Positions 1 to 9,240 are shown, counted from the stretch's first letter. The stretch is 64,000 bases of DNA from JACDAN01 sp963802375 (GCA_963802375.1 CAWDIJ010000010.1:62001-126000); one strand, 5' to 3'. The notes: generated from the letters alone by a model not told the origin. Made by a program: numbers and translations.

Positions 1-1
1 C

Positions 2-758
2 GTCGACGACGAGGTGTTCCGCGTCGAGGCCCCGGCGATCTACGAACGAGTGCGACTGGACCGTGCCGGGATGATCGGCCGCGACGACTTCCGCTGGGAC
101 GTCCTCGCCGACCTCCGGCGACAGCCGGAGGACAAGCCGTGGGGTGGGTTCCGTCTGCTCTGCCGCGACGACGACGGCGTCGCCCAGGCGTGGGCCAGTT
201 ACAAGGTCGAGAGCAGGTGGACGCACGGGCGGCCCGAGGGAATCGCTGACGTCGCCGACCTGTGCGGTGCCACTCCGGCCGCGGAGGCCCGGCTGTGGCG
301 GTTCCTCGCCGAGCTCGACCTGATCTCGACGGTCACGGCACGTGACCGCCCGGTCGACGACGTGCTGCCCTGGCTGCTCACCGACGCCCGGGCAGCGAAG
401 TCGACCGGCTCTCGCGACTTCCTCTGGGTGCGCCCCCTCGACGTGGCCACGCTGATGGCGGCCAGGGACTTACGCCACCACTGGGCGCGTCGTGCTCGAA
501 GTCGTGGACGACAACCAGCTTGCCGCCGGCCGCTTCGAGCTCGACGCCTCGCCGTCAGGGGCGTCGTGTGACGCGACGACCCGCTCCGCCGACCTGACGG
601 TCCCGGTGAAGGCGCTCGGCGCGGCGTGCCTCGGCGGCGTCCGGCTCTCCGTGCTGCACGCCGCCGGGTGGCTCGACGAGCACGTACCGGGCGCCGTCGC
701 CGCCGCTGACGGCGTCTTGGCGTGGCCCGTCGCGCCGTGGTGCAACACCTGGTTCTGA
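2..758 (+). CDS. Eis-like GNAT N-acetyltransferase with SCP2-like C-terminus (5' partial, frameshifted)
   Basis: The C-terminal two thirds of an Eis/YvbK-type acetyltransferase; the start lies upstream of the window. The frame is open from base 2 and reads VDDEVFRVEAPAIYERVRLD, then a second GNAT-like region (GGFRLLCRDDDGVAQAWASY) and the sterol-carrier-like domain. Around base 468 the frame shifts: the coding sense continues one frame over as YATTGRVVLEVVDDNQ and runs to a C-terminus ending in Phe (PWCNTWF), as usual for Eis, where the terminal carboxylate acts in catalysis. Eis proteins acetylate amines such as aminoglycosides from acetyl-CoA in the cytosol; the substrate here is unknown. 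The gene converges on the LuxR-type gene, with only nine bases between stop codons. Confidence 0.75.
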
Positions 759-767
759 CGGGAAGGA

Positions 768-1650
768 TCAGCTGGCTTCGCTGATCCGAGTGTGCGGCAG
801 GTGCTGCGGCTCGTAGTGGTCGGCGTACAGCTTGGCGACGAGCTCACCTCGGCTCGACACCTCGACCTTGTGGAAGATCGACTTCACGTGGTCCGCACGG
901 TGTGTGCGGACAGGAACAGCTCGGTGGCGATGTCGTGGTGCGTACTCGAGCGATGCGGTGATCTGCTGCTAGCGCCGGTGAGGTCGTAGGCCTCGACGAT
1001 GATCGGTGCGATGTCGGCGGCGTTCGCGGCTCGATCACAACACGGTGCTCCCGAACTGCGTGGCGCCATGCAGGCACGAGGCATGGCACACGAGCCAGCA
1101 CCGCTGGCAAGTCGAACTCGCGCCCGGGCCATCCCGTCGCCGACACCGTCGGCCACGGCAGCGGCGCGGTACATCGTGATCAACAGCAGACGGGAAGTTC
1201 CAGCCGAGATCGGTCGGCACACCGGAATCCGGGCCAGCTCGGCGAGCCACGCCCGGGCCTGATCATCGACGGAGCCGAGCTCCCGCTGGTGTCGAAGATG
1301 AGCATGCCGGTCTCTCGTAGCGCAACGGCCCGCCCGGCTCGTTGCCCGGCGGGCGTGGACGCGCAGCGCCTCTCCGAGCGGGCAGAGAGGCTGGCACGAT
1401 CTCGGTCTCGTGCTCGTCGAAGGCCGGCTGGCCGTCGCGGCGCCAGAGCGTGAGCGTTCACCAAGGAGCGTCGCCGGCGCGGAGGACGGCTCGCAGCTCG
1501 TCATGGAAACCGAGCGGTCGCAGGAACGTCGGTAACGCGAGCTCCGCACCGGATCGCCAACGGTGACTCGCAACCCGGCCGCCGGTCGGTCAGCGACTGC
1601 GAGCTCGGCGAACCGGTTCACGTCCTCGACGATGAACTCTCGACGCCAAT
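768..1650 (-). CDS. GAF-domain LuxR-type transcriptional regulator, multiply frameshifted
   Basis: Reading across frames on the minus strand gives NRFAELAVADRPAAGLRVTV, then ELRAVLRAGDAPW and ALTLWRRDGQPAFDEHE (the GAF-like sensor typical of this family), then VIVEAYDLTG, HDIATELFLSAHTVR, HVKSIFHKVEVSSRGELVAK and LYADHYEPQHLPH. The last part is a LuxR/NarL helix-turn-helix: scaffold, recognition helix and C-terminal dimer helix. It should be a DNA-binding regulator sensing a small ligand or redox state. At least five frame changes are needed (near 1540, 1440, 1180, 960 and 900). The true start is not identifiable: sequence upstream of 1650 no longer resembles the family. Either local sequence error or a real pseudogene; no target is known. 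Confidence 0.6.
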
Positions 1651-1855
1651 GCTCGGAGCACTGCCCGGCGTCAGCGGGTCGAGGTTCTCGACGGTCGGAA
1701 GACCTCCGCGGCGTCCTCGGCTTGCCCCACTCTGCGCACGAGCTCGTTCCGCCGTCGAGTCGACTGAGCAGCTCTGCACCCCACCCATGGCCTCCAGGTC
1801 TCGGAGGGCAGAGGAGGCAGTGACAATCCTCAAGTGGGGGAGGTCTGCGCCGAGC

Positions 1856-2533
1856 ATGACCGTTCCGCTAGCTTTTGTCGAGATCGGGGCGGGCACCGGA
1901 TCGGTCGCTTAGTGGCTGCTCGAGCAGGTCGGTGCCGCCGGCCACGTCGTTGCCACCGACATCGAGACGACAAGGCTCGAACCGTTGCGCGCGGCGAACC
2001 TCGAGGTGCGCTACCACAACGTGATCGTCGACTCGCTCGAGCAATCGGGCTACGACCTGATCCACGCCCGGCTCGTGCTGGAGCACCTGCCCCAGCGTGA
2101 TGTCATCGCCGCCAAGCTCACCGTGCGCTGCGGCCCGGTGGATGGCTCGTCGTCGAGGACTACGACATCGGCCGATGGGGACCATCGTCCCGGCACACGC
2201 TGCCTGGACGGCGGTGCACGATGCCGTGTCCGGCGTGCTGAGGGCGAGCGGTGTCGAACCCTCGTACGGCAGTCGGCTGCTGCCGGTGCTCCGTTCGATC
2301 GGTCTCGTCGACGTGTCGGCGGAGGGTTACGTCAGGCCGTCGTGGATGCGCGACTGGCGCCCGTGTTCCGTCCGGTGCTGGCGCGGATGCGCGACACCAT
2401 GCTCACGATGGGCGTGATCGACGGCGATGCACTCGAGCAGACCCTCGAGCTCTTCGACAGCGATGAGCACATGTCCTACTCCCCACTCCTCGTCTGCGCT
2501 CGAGGCCGGCGAGAGTTGGGGGCATGCATGTAG
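1856..2533 (+). CDS. SAM-dependent class I methyltransferase, frameshifted and N-terminally incomplete
   Basis: Motif I (VEIGAGTGSVA) is followed in the next frame by WWLLEQVGAAGHVVATDIET and LIHARLVLEHLPQRD, then PGGWLVVEDYDIGRWGPSSR, then AVSGVLRASGVEPSYGSRLL and RSIGLVDVSAEGYV. The end is LARMRDTMLTMGVIDGDALE. The order motif I, acidic post-I (ATDIE), HARLVLEHLP and PGGWLVVEDY is that of Rossmann methyltransferases acting on small molecules. About four frame changes occur (1912, 2130, 2180, 2370). The 50-60 residues normally preceding motif I are missing; the ATG given is merely the first in frame. It overlaps the next gene by ten bases. The substrate is unknown. Confidence 0.6.
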
Positions 2534-3060
2534 GGATCGCCGATCACTTCGGTTGGGCCGTCGCCGTCACCGCATCCGCCGACCACGAGGTCGTGGACCG
2601 GCGCCGGATCGAGCTGATCGAGCCTGGCATCACGCCGGCACCGATCCACTACGACAGCAAGCGTCTGGATGTCGCGGCGACGGCTGCACTGGTGGCACGC
2701 GTGCGCGCATCGGCCGTGCGGGCGACGTCAACCGCACTCGACGAGATCGCCGAGGCGCTGCCCACGCCCGTCGAGTCGATCGCGCTCCACGCGTGGCCGC
2801 ATGGACTTCCCCGATGACATCGTCGTGCAACGTCGCACCCGTACGAGGCCTGCGCCGACGCCGTCATGTACCGCCAGGTGATCGCCGAGCTCGCCAAAGC
2901 TCGCGGCCTGGGAGGTCCACTACTACCTGGCGAAGGACGTGCTCGGACAGGCGGTCAGCGTGCTCGGTCCGCGGGCTGACGAGATCCTGCAGCGGCCGCG
3001 GGCGACCTTGGGACCGCCATGGACGAAGGATCATCGGATCGCCTTGCCGCGGAGATCTAG
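2524..3060 (+). CDS. Conserved hypothetical protein, frameshifted
   Basis: Starts MHVGIADHFGWAVAVTASAD and in a second frame from about 2805 continues DFPDDIVVQRR, YEACADAVMYRQVIAELAKA, HYYLAKDVLGQAVSVLGPRA and LGPPWTKDHRIALAAEI. I recognise this as a recurrent actinobacterial protein family without assigned function; the alternating strands, acidic residues and helices give an RNase H/actin-like impression, which is inference only. The stop is the TAG just before the hairpin at 3064. It overlaps the methyltransferase end and is probably cotranscribed with it. At least three indels are needed (about 2805, 2840 and 3045). Confidence 0.55.
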
Positions 3061-3063
3061 CGG

Positions 3064-3096
3064 CTGAACGCTCGAGGCCTCCGCCTCGCCGTTCAG
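3064..3096. terminator. Bidirectional hairpin terminator between convergent genes
   Basis: Perfect outer arms CTGAACG and CGTTCAG (7 bp) and inner arms CGAGGC and GCCTCG (6 bp), separated by a CT/C bulge, with a CTCC loop. It sits four bases after the stop of the plus-strand gene and overlaps the stop codon of the minus-strand gene. There is no U-tract, as is common in high-GC actinobacteria. Confidence 0.6.
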
Positions 3097-5069
3097 TCGT
3101 CAGGCGTGTGGCCCGCCCACCAGCCCGGGAACTGTGGGTTCACGGTGGCCGGATCGTCGTTGCCCGTCAGCTCGGCGACGGCAGCGAGGATGTCGGCTTC
3201 GAGGTCCCACCCGGCCGAGTTGGTCTCCTCGTAATGGTCGAGGCCTCGCCGAACGCCTGGCCGTAGCGGCAGCTACCGGCGATCGCCGGCGCCGCATCTC
3301 CATAGGCGGCGAGCAGGGACGGATCCTCGGTGATCGCCTTGCACGTGGCGCCGGCCACCGCGTCGGGGTGCTCGATCACGCCGGCCTCGTACAGCGCCTG
3401 GCACGTGCCAGGACCGGCGAGGTCGTCCGCCACGCACTTGACCCGGTAGTCGGCCAGCGGCACGGCATAGCCGAGCTCGTCGTTGCCCAGCCCGACAATC
3501 CAGCGATACCCGTCGGACATTCGGTTCTTCACGTAGCCCGAAGTCACGTAGGCGGCGCCGTTGGCATGCAGCGAGAGGTCCTCGATGTGCCAGTTGGCCG
3601 GGTTGTCCACGTAGCCGGCGGGCAGCCCGATCGTGGACTCCGGCCCGATCTCGGCTGGGATCCACATCATCCCGACCGGCCCGATGCGCAGGTACGCCGC
3701 TCGTGAACGGGCATGGTCACCAGCGCGGATCTCGCCGAGCACCGGGTCGTCCTCGGTGGCGAAGTTGTCGGGTGCACACGTGCTGTCGTCCTTCGGCCCG
3801 GTCGGCGGGCATGTGTACAGCATGGCCGGGGTGTGGCCGAGCTCCGTCAGGCCGTTCTCGCCACGCACGAGCAGCAGCCGGAACCCGATGTTCGACATGC
3901 GTGTGTAGAACATCGTCACGTCGTAGTCGACGGTCGGATCCATCACCGGCGTGGCCGAACCGAGCGCCCCGAGCGCGGCCGTCGCCAGCTCCCGCCCGAT
4001 CAGGTAGGCGCGGCGGAAGTTCCGTTCCTGGAAGTTGGTCGCCCCGAGCGGCGGCTCCGCACCCGGGGGTGGCACGAGGCCGAGTCCCAAGCGGTGCCGA
4101 GTCGTCGACCTCCCAGACGCTCGCGCCGAGCGGTGTGATGAGGTCGCCGATGGCGCCGTTGAAGAACAACGCCTCGCCGCCGAGCTCGGCCTCGACGAGG
4201 CGGGTCGCCCAACCCGGAAAGTCGGCCGTGAAGTAGCGGTCGCGGAACGTGCACGGGGTCAAACCGATCTCCGCGCACTCGTCGAGGATGGCGTCGTTCG
4301 GCGGCTCCCAGAACAGCGTCGTCTCGGGGTGGTTGCCCCAGAAGAGCATGGTGGCGATCGTCCGGCCGTTGGTCGCCGTCGCTCGCAACACACCAAGCGT
4401 CGGGTCGGACACCTGCGGGTCGCGCCCGTCGGCGAGACCGAAGTAGTGCTCCGTCTCGGCGACCTCGAGGTGCGCCGGGCGCATCGCCCGGATCGCTTCG
4501 ACCGCCGCGTCGGTCGCCTGGTCGATCATCAGCTCGTACCACTCGTGGTTCACGTCGAACGCCGTGTCCGGCCCGTGATGGTTGTGGTCGGCGGAGATCG
4601 CCAGCTGCACCTGATCGGCCCTGCGGCCGAGCCGTTCGGCGACACGTTCCCGGATCACGTCGCCGTCGGTTCCGAAGATCATGTACAGGTTGGCGGCGAT
4701 CGCAACGGTGGTGGTCCGGCTGCCCCGTTCTTGGAAGGCAACCGCCGACACCTCCATGTCATCGTGGACCCAGTGCGAGTCGGGGTCACCGTTGCCGACG
4801 GCCACACGGCCTTGATCCCACGCCGGGACGAACAGACCCGGTGAGAACGGGTCCTCTGGGTCGGGCTGGACTTCGGCCAGGTAGTCGTGCGACCCGTCGA
4901 TCGTCGGCAGGACGGAGCGCGACGCGGCGCCGACCATGATCACCTTGGGTTGTGGCCGTCCCCGTTGAGTGGCGGCGTCGTGGTCGGCCCGCGCCGATCC
5001 AGCTGCCGTCGCCGTCGTGCCGAGTGCCCCCAACAAGAGGGCCGCCAACGCGATCATGCGCTTGCTCAT
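3093..5069 (-). CDS. Secreted neutral/alkaline ceramidase-like hydrolase, frameshifted
   Basis: About 658 codons. The N-terminus is a Sec signal peptide (MSKRMIALAALLLGALGTTA, Ala-rich cleavage region ending SARA). The body resembles the neutral/alkaline non-lysosomal ceramidase family: a fold with NHHGPDTAFD (zinc-ligand-like histidines), GNHPETTLFW, FFNGAIGDLITPLG and a C-terminal NDELGYAVP segment. Ceramidases cleave the amide of ceramides outside the cell; the true substrate is uncertain. Frame changes occur near 4090 and near 3235; the end reads GNDDPATVNPQFPGWWAGHT to the stop inside the terminator hairpin. A strong ribosome site (GGAGGAGG) precedes the ATG, which overlaps the stop of a 25-codon upstream peptide. 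Confidence 0.6.
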
Positions 5070-5143
5070 GTCGTCCTCCTCCGCACCTGCATTATCAGAG
5101 CGGCGGGCGGCTTCCGGCATCGCACGGTCGACGCGCCGTTCAT
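5066..5143 (-). CDS. 25-codon upstream peptide coupled to the ceramidase-like gene
   Basis: An ATG preceded by GAGGAGG opens a 25-codon frame (MNGASTVRCRKPPAALIMQV, then RRRTT) whose TGA overlaps the ATG of the secreted hydrolase as ATGA. The encoded RRR run contains the downstream ribosome-binding site (CGG AGG AGG). The position suggests a leader peptide or translational coupler, but no family is recognised and it may simply be leader RNA. Confidence 0.4.
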   Translation of the reverse strand: MNGASTVRCRKPPAALIMQVRRRTT

Positions 5144-5269
5144 GATCGTGACCTCCTCTAGAAGGTCCTCGCTTCATGTCGTATTGAGGGCCTCGTGCGC
5201 TACAAGGTGGTATGCGAGTGCTGCGGCCAGTGATCTCACACGACCCACCGCTCCAGCGTTGAACCGGAC

Positions 5270-6049
5270 ATGACGATCGACGCGCGCGACGGCGCCCGTG
5301 GACGCTCCGGTCGGAGCCGGCTCGGCGGTGTGCCGACGACGTTGCCTCCCGGACCGGCCGACGACTCGCGGCTCGGCCAACTGTCGTTCGGGCTGACCGC
5401 TGACGAGCGTCCCAGCGAGCGCCGCGAACTGCTCCCGGGCGTCGTGCACGTCGCCCGCTGGCTCGGCTTCGACGAACAGCAAGCGCTGGTGCGAGAGTTC
5501 CGTCGCTGGGCCGAGCCACCGGCCGGGCTGCGCCACCCGCGGGTGCCGGCTGGGCACGTGATGACCGTGCAGTCGGTCTGCCTCGGCTGGCACTGGTATC
5601 CGTACGTCTACTCACGCACCGCCGACGACACTGACGGCGCCCCCGTCAAGCCGATGCCCGACGACGTGGTGGCGCTCGCTCGGCGGGCCGTCGGGACGGC
5701 TTATGACGCCGCCGCGGCCGAGCGCTACGCACCCGACGCGGCGATCGTCAACCTGTACGCCCCGGGCGCTCACCTCGGCCTGCACCAGGACTGGGAGGAG
5801 CCGGCCGCCGCGCCAGTCGTGACGATCAGCCTCGGCGATACGTGCGTGTTCCGGATGGCGGGCGTCGACCGCCGCACGTCGCCGTTCACGGACATCCTGC
5901 TCGAGAGCGGGGATCTGCTCGTGTTCGGCGGCCCCAATCGCCTCATCTTCCACGGCGTGCCCAAGGTGCTCGACGGCACGGCACCGGCTGGCCTCGGTCT
6001 TCCCGCGGGGCGTCTGTCGATCACGGTTCGGGAGACGGGGCTGCCGTGA
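5270..6049 (+). CDS. alkB: AlkB-like 2-oxoglutarate/Fe(II)-dependent dioxygenase
   Basis: 259 residues, intact. AlkB repairs N-alkylated bases in DNA or RNA by oxidative demethylation, using Fe(II), O2 and 2-oxoglutarate. The double-stranded beta-helix signature is complete: NLYAPGAHLGLHQDWEE carries the HxD iron ligands at about residue 171, the second histidine is in IFHGVPKV near 227, and the 2-oxoglutarate-binding arginines are in GRLSITVRETG near the end. The N-terminal 45 residues are low in conservation; MTIDARD is the first ATG. Its stop overlaps the start of the next oxygenase (TGATG), so the two are an operon. Confidence 0.85.
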   Translation: MTIDARDGARGRSGRSRLGGVPTTLPPGPADDSRLGQLSFGLTADERPSERRELLPGVVHVARWLGFDEQQALVREFRRWAEPPAGLRHPRVPAGHVMTVQSVCLGWHWYPYVYSRTADDTDGAPVKPMPDDVVALARRAVGTAYDAAAAERYAPDAAIVNLYAPGAHLGLHQDWEEPAAAPVVTISLGDTCVFRMAGVDRRTSPFTDILLESGDLLVFGGPNRLIFHGVPKVLDGTAPAGLGLPAGRLSITVRETGLP

Positions 6050-6721
6050 TGTCCGAAGTGCAGGACCGGCTCGACGAGCGTGGCTATGCCAGGCTCGGGC
6101 CGCTGCTCGCTGACGACGAGGTCGCCGAGCTCGCGGCTTCGTTCGAGGACGACGCCCGCTACCGCAGCCGGATCAGCATGGGCCGCTACCGCTACGGCGA
6201 GGGTGACTACGCCTACTTCGCGCACCCGCTCCCGCCCCCGGTGCAACGGCTGCGTGAGGAGCTCTACACACCGTTGGCGGAGATCGCCAACGAGTGGGCG
6301 CGGCGGGCGGGGAGCCGAACGCGCTGGCCCGACACCTCGCGGGTTGCTGGCCCGCTGCCGGCGCCATGGCCAGACACGCCCCACGCCGTTGATCCTCCGC
6401 TACGGACCGGGCGGCTACAACACGCTGCACCAGGATCGCTACGGCGAGGTCGCCTTCCCACTCCAGGTCGTCGTCGGACTGACGACGCCGGATGTCGACT
6501 ACACCGGTGGTGAGTTCGTGCTGACGGAGCAGCGACCGCGGGCGCAGACCAGGGCCACGGCAGTGCGCCTGGAGCGCGGCGAGGGAATCGTGTTCCCGAA
6601 CGACCGCCGTCCGGTCGAGGGCAGCCGCGGTGTGCACCACGTGAGCCACCGCCACGGCGCCAGCGAGGTGCGCTCCGGCGAGCGCATCGCCCTCGGCATC
6701 ATCTTTCACGACGCGGCTTAA
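6049..6721 (+). CDS. 2OG-Fe(II) oxygenase (prolyl-hydroxylase-like), frameshifted
   Basis: Begins MSEVQDRLDERGYARLGPLL and ends in a second frame with LILRYGPGGYNTLHQDRYGE (HxD iron site), VVVGLTTPDVDYTGGEFVLT, GVHHVSHRHGASEVRSGERI (second His and Arg) and ALGIIFHDAA. The family, an uncharacterised COG3826-type oxygenase, is often found next to AlkB-type enzymes, and the TGATG overlap shows coupling here. The substrate is unknown. The frame changes between 6310 and 6370. Length, about 223 residues, is normal for the family once repaired. Confidence 0.75.
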
Positions 6722-6723
6722 CG

Positions 6724-6803
6724 GGTTCGTCTCGCAGGCAAGCTGCTCGACTCACCTCTCGAGCTCGCCGCCGCCGCTCCGCAGCGGCGCTCGCCCACCT
6801 GCC
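6724..6803 (+). repeat. Dispersed intergenic repeat, copy A (subtype I)
   Basis: Begins GTTCGTCTCGCAGGCAAGCT, contains a GCCGCCGC...GCGGCGC hairpin and ends CGCCCACCTGCC. Five other copies lie at 16125, 28785, 32729, 42229 and 52126. It occupies the gap between two convergent genes. Confidence 0.8.
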
Positions 6804-6842
6804 CGATGCGTGGAGCTTTCGAACCGGGGTTCGCTGGAGTCG

Positions 6843-7725
6843 CTAGGCGGCGACGACGCCTGCCGGCGCCGCTGCCGCTCGCACGGTGACCTCCAGACAC
6901 GCCTCGAGCAGCGCGGGCACGAACAAGCCGGGCGCCTCCGTGCAGGCGGTGTGACCCCCGCCGACGACGCGCAACGTGGCGCCGGGGATGGCGGCGGCCA
7001 AGGCCAGCTGTCGAGCGTGCGGCACGAGGTCGTCGTTGTCCGTCGCGATCACGGCGGTCGGCACGGTCGTGGTGGCGAGCCACGGCCGCGAGTCGAACCG
7101 CAGGGTCTGGCGGCCGGCCTCGATGATCTGGGCCCAGTCATGACGGGCGACCTGCTCGTAGCCCCACCACCCACCGGTCACCAGGGTGCTCCAGCTGCGG
7201 CATGCCCCGAGCGCGACCGCCCCGAGCGGCTGCAGGGGGATCGTGCGGGCGAGCATCCGGCCGCTCGAGGCCAACCCGCAGAGCAGACGGTCGCGGGCAT
7301 TCGCGGTGAACGCGGCGCTCGTTGCGCACAGCACGAGGCCGCTCACGAGTTCGGGCCGGCGCCGGTGCAGCAACTGGGCGATCGGGCCACCCATCGAGTA
7401 CCCGACGGCCAGGCAGCGGTCGACGCCGAGCTGCTCGAGCAACATCGCCGCGTCGTCGGCACAGTCCTCGAGGCGGAACCGGCCGCGTAACCCGCGCCCA
7501 TGGCCGCGATGGTCCAAGGCGATGACGCCGGAAGTGCTTCGACAACGGGCGATATGCCGGATGCCAGTTGAGATCCGCCGTCGCCGTCCAGCCGTGGAGC
7601 AGCAGCACGGCCGGCGCGCCATCAGGACCAGCGAGCTCCCGTACGAACGTCGTCCCCCGCCCGGGGAGATCGACGAACCGCCCCGGAGGCAACGCCGGTC
7701 GCGCCCGACCGTCCTCACCGCCCAT
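6843..7725 (-). CDS. Alpha/beta hydrolase, frameshifted
   Basis: About 293 residues. VLLLHGWTATADLNW carries the oxyanion HG motif, VIALDHRGHGRG follows in the second frame, the nucleophile elbow is GYSMGG (Ser), the acid is in AVIATDNDDLVPHARQ, and the catalytic His is in VVGGGHTACTEAP. The frame shifts near 7530. Start ATG (MGGEDGRARPAL) is preceded by AAAGGGGCGG. Family members hydrolyse esters, lactones or epoxides; no specific substrate can be read. A strong promoter with a palindrome over its -10 lies 150 bases upstream, suggesting regulation by a TetR-like repressor not encoded nearby. Confidence 0.75.
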
Positions 7726-7869
7726 GTCGTCCGCCCCTTTGCCCTTGCCGGACCCCTCAGCGCCCCGTGCCCGCAAGCACGAAGCGCTGAGGACGGCCCG
7801 CCCGCCCTGCGCTGGTTCCCGCTCGACGTCTCCGCCCGACGCCCCGATCAGGAACCGTTCGCGTCCCGT

Positions 7870-7899
7870 CATGTAAACAGACGCGTATACATGGGTCAA
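7870..7899 (-). promoter_or_regulatory. Promoter with overlapping TetR-like palindrome upstream of the hydrolase
   Basis: On the minus strand TTGACC and TTACAT are separated by exactly 17 bases. Over the spacer and -10 lies a dyad TGTAAAC-N6-GTATACA (12 of 14 symmetric, and two further flanking pairs), a size and shape common to TetR-family operators. Confidence 0.5.
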
Positions 7900-7945
7900 T
7901 GACAGATCTTTGACAGTTCTGCGGTCTGGGCCCCGAGCACGTCGC

Positions 7946-8392
7946 TCACGTCTCGATGGCCACGGATCGCAGGCCGACAAGAGGCCCGCCGTCCAACCGC
8001 CCGAACAGGAAGAATGGCACCTCGACGATGCCGTCGCCCCGAACGCGGGCCTGACGGAGGCGACCGAGTGTTCGACGCATCGTGTGCTCGAGCACGGCGT
8101 AGGCCTGCTCCCCGCGAGCATCGCCCGCCTCGCGGGCCGCGGCGATTCACCCGTTCGAAGAAGGAGTCGGCGGTGTCCAGGACGACCTCCCGGGAGTCGT
8201 CGAACCTCAGCGCCTCCCGGAACGTCGCGGCAGTGACCCGTCGGTCGGCGCCGAAGGCGGCCGTGAACGGCTCGAACGGCACGTCGGACTCGCTGGTCAG
8301 CTGCTGGTCCGTGACGAGGACGGCCAGTGCCAACGCGAAGCGATGGGCGATACCCGTCAGCAGCGCGGCGTCGGGGTCGAGCGCGCCGCGCC
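7946..8392 (-). CDS. NuiA-like (nuclease A inhibitor) protein, frameshifted
   Basis: Assembled across frames it reads DAALLTGIAHRFALALAVLV, TDQQLTSESDVPFEPFTAAF, REALRFDDSREVVLDTADSF, AYAVLEHTMRRTLGRLRQAR and VPFFLFGRLDGGPLVGLRSV, ending AIET. SESDVPFEPF near the start and the terminal GRLDGGPLVGLRSVAIET resemble cyanobacterial NuiA (SESEYPFEVF and GETPAGNLAGISTKVVET), a small protein that blocks a non-specific nuclease active site. Frame changes are near 8385 and 8140. Identification rests on memory of the motif spacing; without a search it is tentative. No nuclease gene adjoins; it lies downstream of the coiled-coil membrane protein and may share its transcript. Confidence 0.5.
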
Positions 8393-9226
8393 ATCAGCGT
8401 CGCCGCCTGATCCCGAGACGAGGGCGTTACGAACCCGCACGCCATCGGCGGTGGCCTCGAGGTCGAGCGAGGGCGGCAGCGCCAGCCCTTCGGGACTGAC
8501 CGCCTGGCCGTCCTCGTCCACGGCTCGCACGCCCACGACGACGTCGGCGCCGTCGGCGCGCAGCTGCAGGGTCGTCTCCTCGGCCCGGCGGACCACCCCG
8601 GCCAGCAGCTCTTGGGCGGCGCGCAGGACGAGGAGCGAGCCACCAGGCGTCAGCTCGCCAGGGAGGTCGGCGTCGAGCTCGACCACCGCCCCGACCTCTT
8701 CCCGAGCCGCGCTCAGTTCGATCTCGAGCGCCTCGATCAGCGGCTGCGCAGCGCCGGCGAACGTGGACGCCGAGTCGGTCCCGGGCGCGATCGACGTCCT
8801 CCACGTACGCTCACTGCGGGACTGCTCGAGCGCCCACAGGACCGCGGCGTCGATCCCCCCGTCCCGCTCGGCCAATCGGGCCGCCTCCAGCTCGGCGGCC
8901 CGCCGCTCGGCGGCCGCCGCCCGCTCTTCGGCGCCAGCGGCCCGCTCCTCGGCGGCGACAGAGCGCTGCGCCGCCAGTTCGGCCTGCTCGCCGGCGACGG
9001 CAACCGCCTCCTCCGCGGCGACGGCCCGCTCCTCCGTGGCCGTGCGCTCGCGTGTCATGGTCTCGAGAGCGGCCGTGGTCGAGGCCAGCTCGCTGGAGGT
9101 TTCCGTGGCTCGCTGCTCCGCGACAGCCGTCAATCTGCGTTGCGCGGCGAGGCGCCGCACCGTGATCACGACGACGACGAGAGCGATGACGGCGACGATC
9201 GCAAGCAGGATGACAGCGACGGTCAC
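8357..9226 (-). CDS. Membrane-anchored coiled-coil protein, unrecognised
   Basis: The GTG at 9226 is preferred: it begins VTVAVILLAIVAVIALVVVV, one N-terminal transmembrane helix, and a TAACGT box lies eight bases before it, fitting a leaderless mRNA. Residues 35-130 form an Ala/Glu/Arg heptad-rich coiled coil (repeats of AAEERA, AEQRA and GAEERA). The C-terminal part (ELDADLPGELTPGGSLLVLR, ELLAGVVRRAEETTLQLRAD, VVVGVRAVDEDG) recalls a degenerate histidine-kinase ATPase fold but lacks clear N, G1 or G2 boxes. The read stop lies 35 bases inside the downstream NuiA-like gene and may be moved by an indel near 8385. Function unknown. Confidence 0.55.
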   Translation of the reverse strand: MTVAVILLAIVAVIALVVVVITVRRLAAQRRLTAVAEQRATETSSELASTTAALETMTRERTATEERAVAAEEAVAVAGEQAELAAQRSVAAEERAAGAEERAAAAERRAAELEAARLAERDGGIDAAVLWALEQSRSERTWRTSIAPGTDSASTFAGAAQPLIEALEIELSAAREEVGAVVELDADLPGELTPGGSLLVLRAAQELLAGVVRRAEETTLQLRADGADVVVGVRAVDEDGQAVSPEGLALPPSLDLEATADGVRVRNALVSGSGGDADGAARSTPTPRC

Positions 9227-9234
9227 GCTGCTCG

Positions 9235-9240
9235 ACGTTA
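9235..9240 (-). promoter_or_regulatory. -10 box TAACGT of a probable leaderless promoter
   Basis: TAACGT ends eight bases before the GTG of the coiled-coil protein, so transcription would begin at or next to the start codon. Confidence 0.4.

Noticed and set aside
5070..5615. In-frame N-terminal extension of the ceramidase-like protein to 5615
   Set aside because: It would run through the alkB coding region on the other strand and past a clear signal peptide with a strong ribosome site; only the start at 5069 is sensible.
7946..8392. First suspected to be a TetR-family regulator for the adjacent palindrome
   Set aside because: No helix-turn-helix is present; the motifs fit a NuiA-like protein instead.
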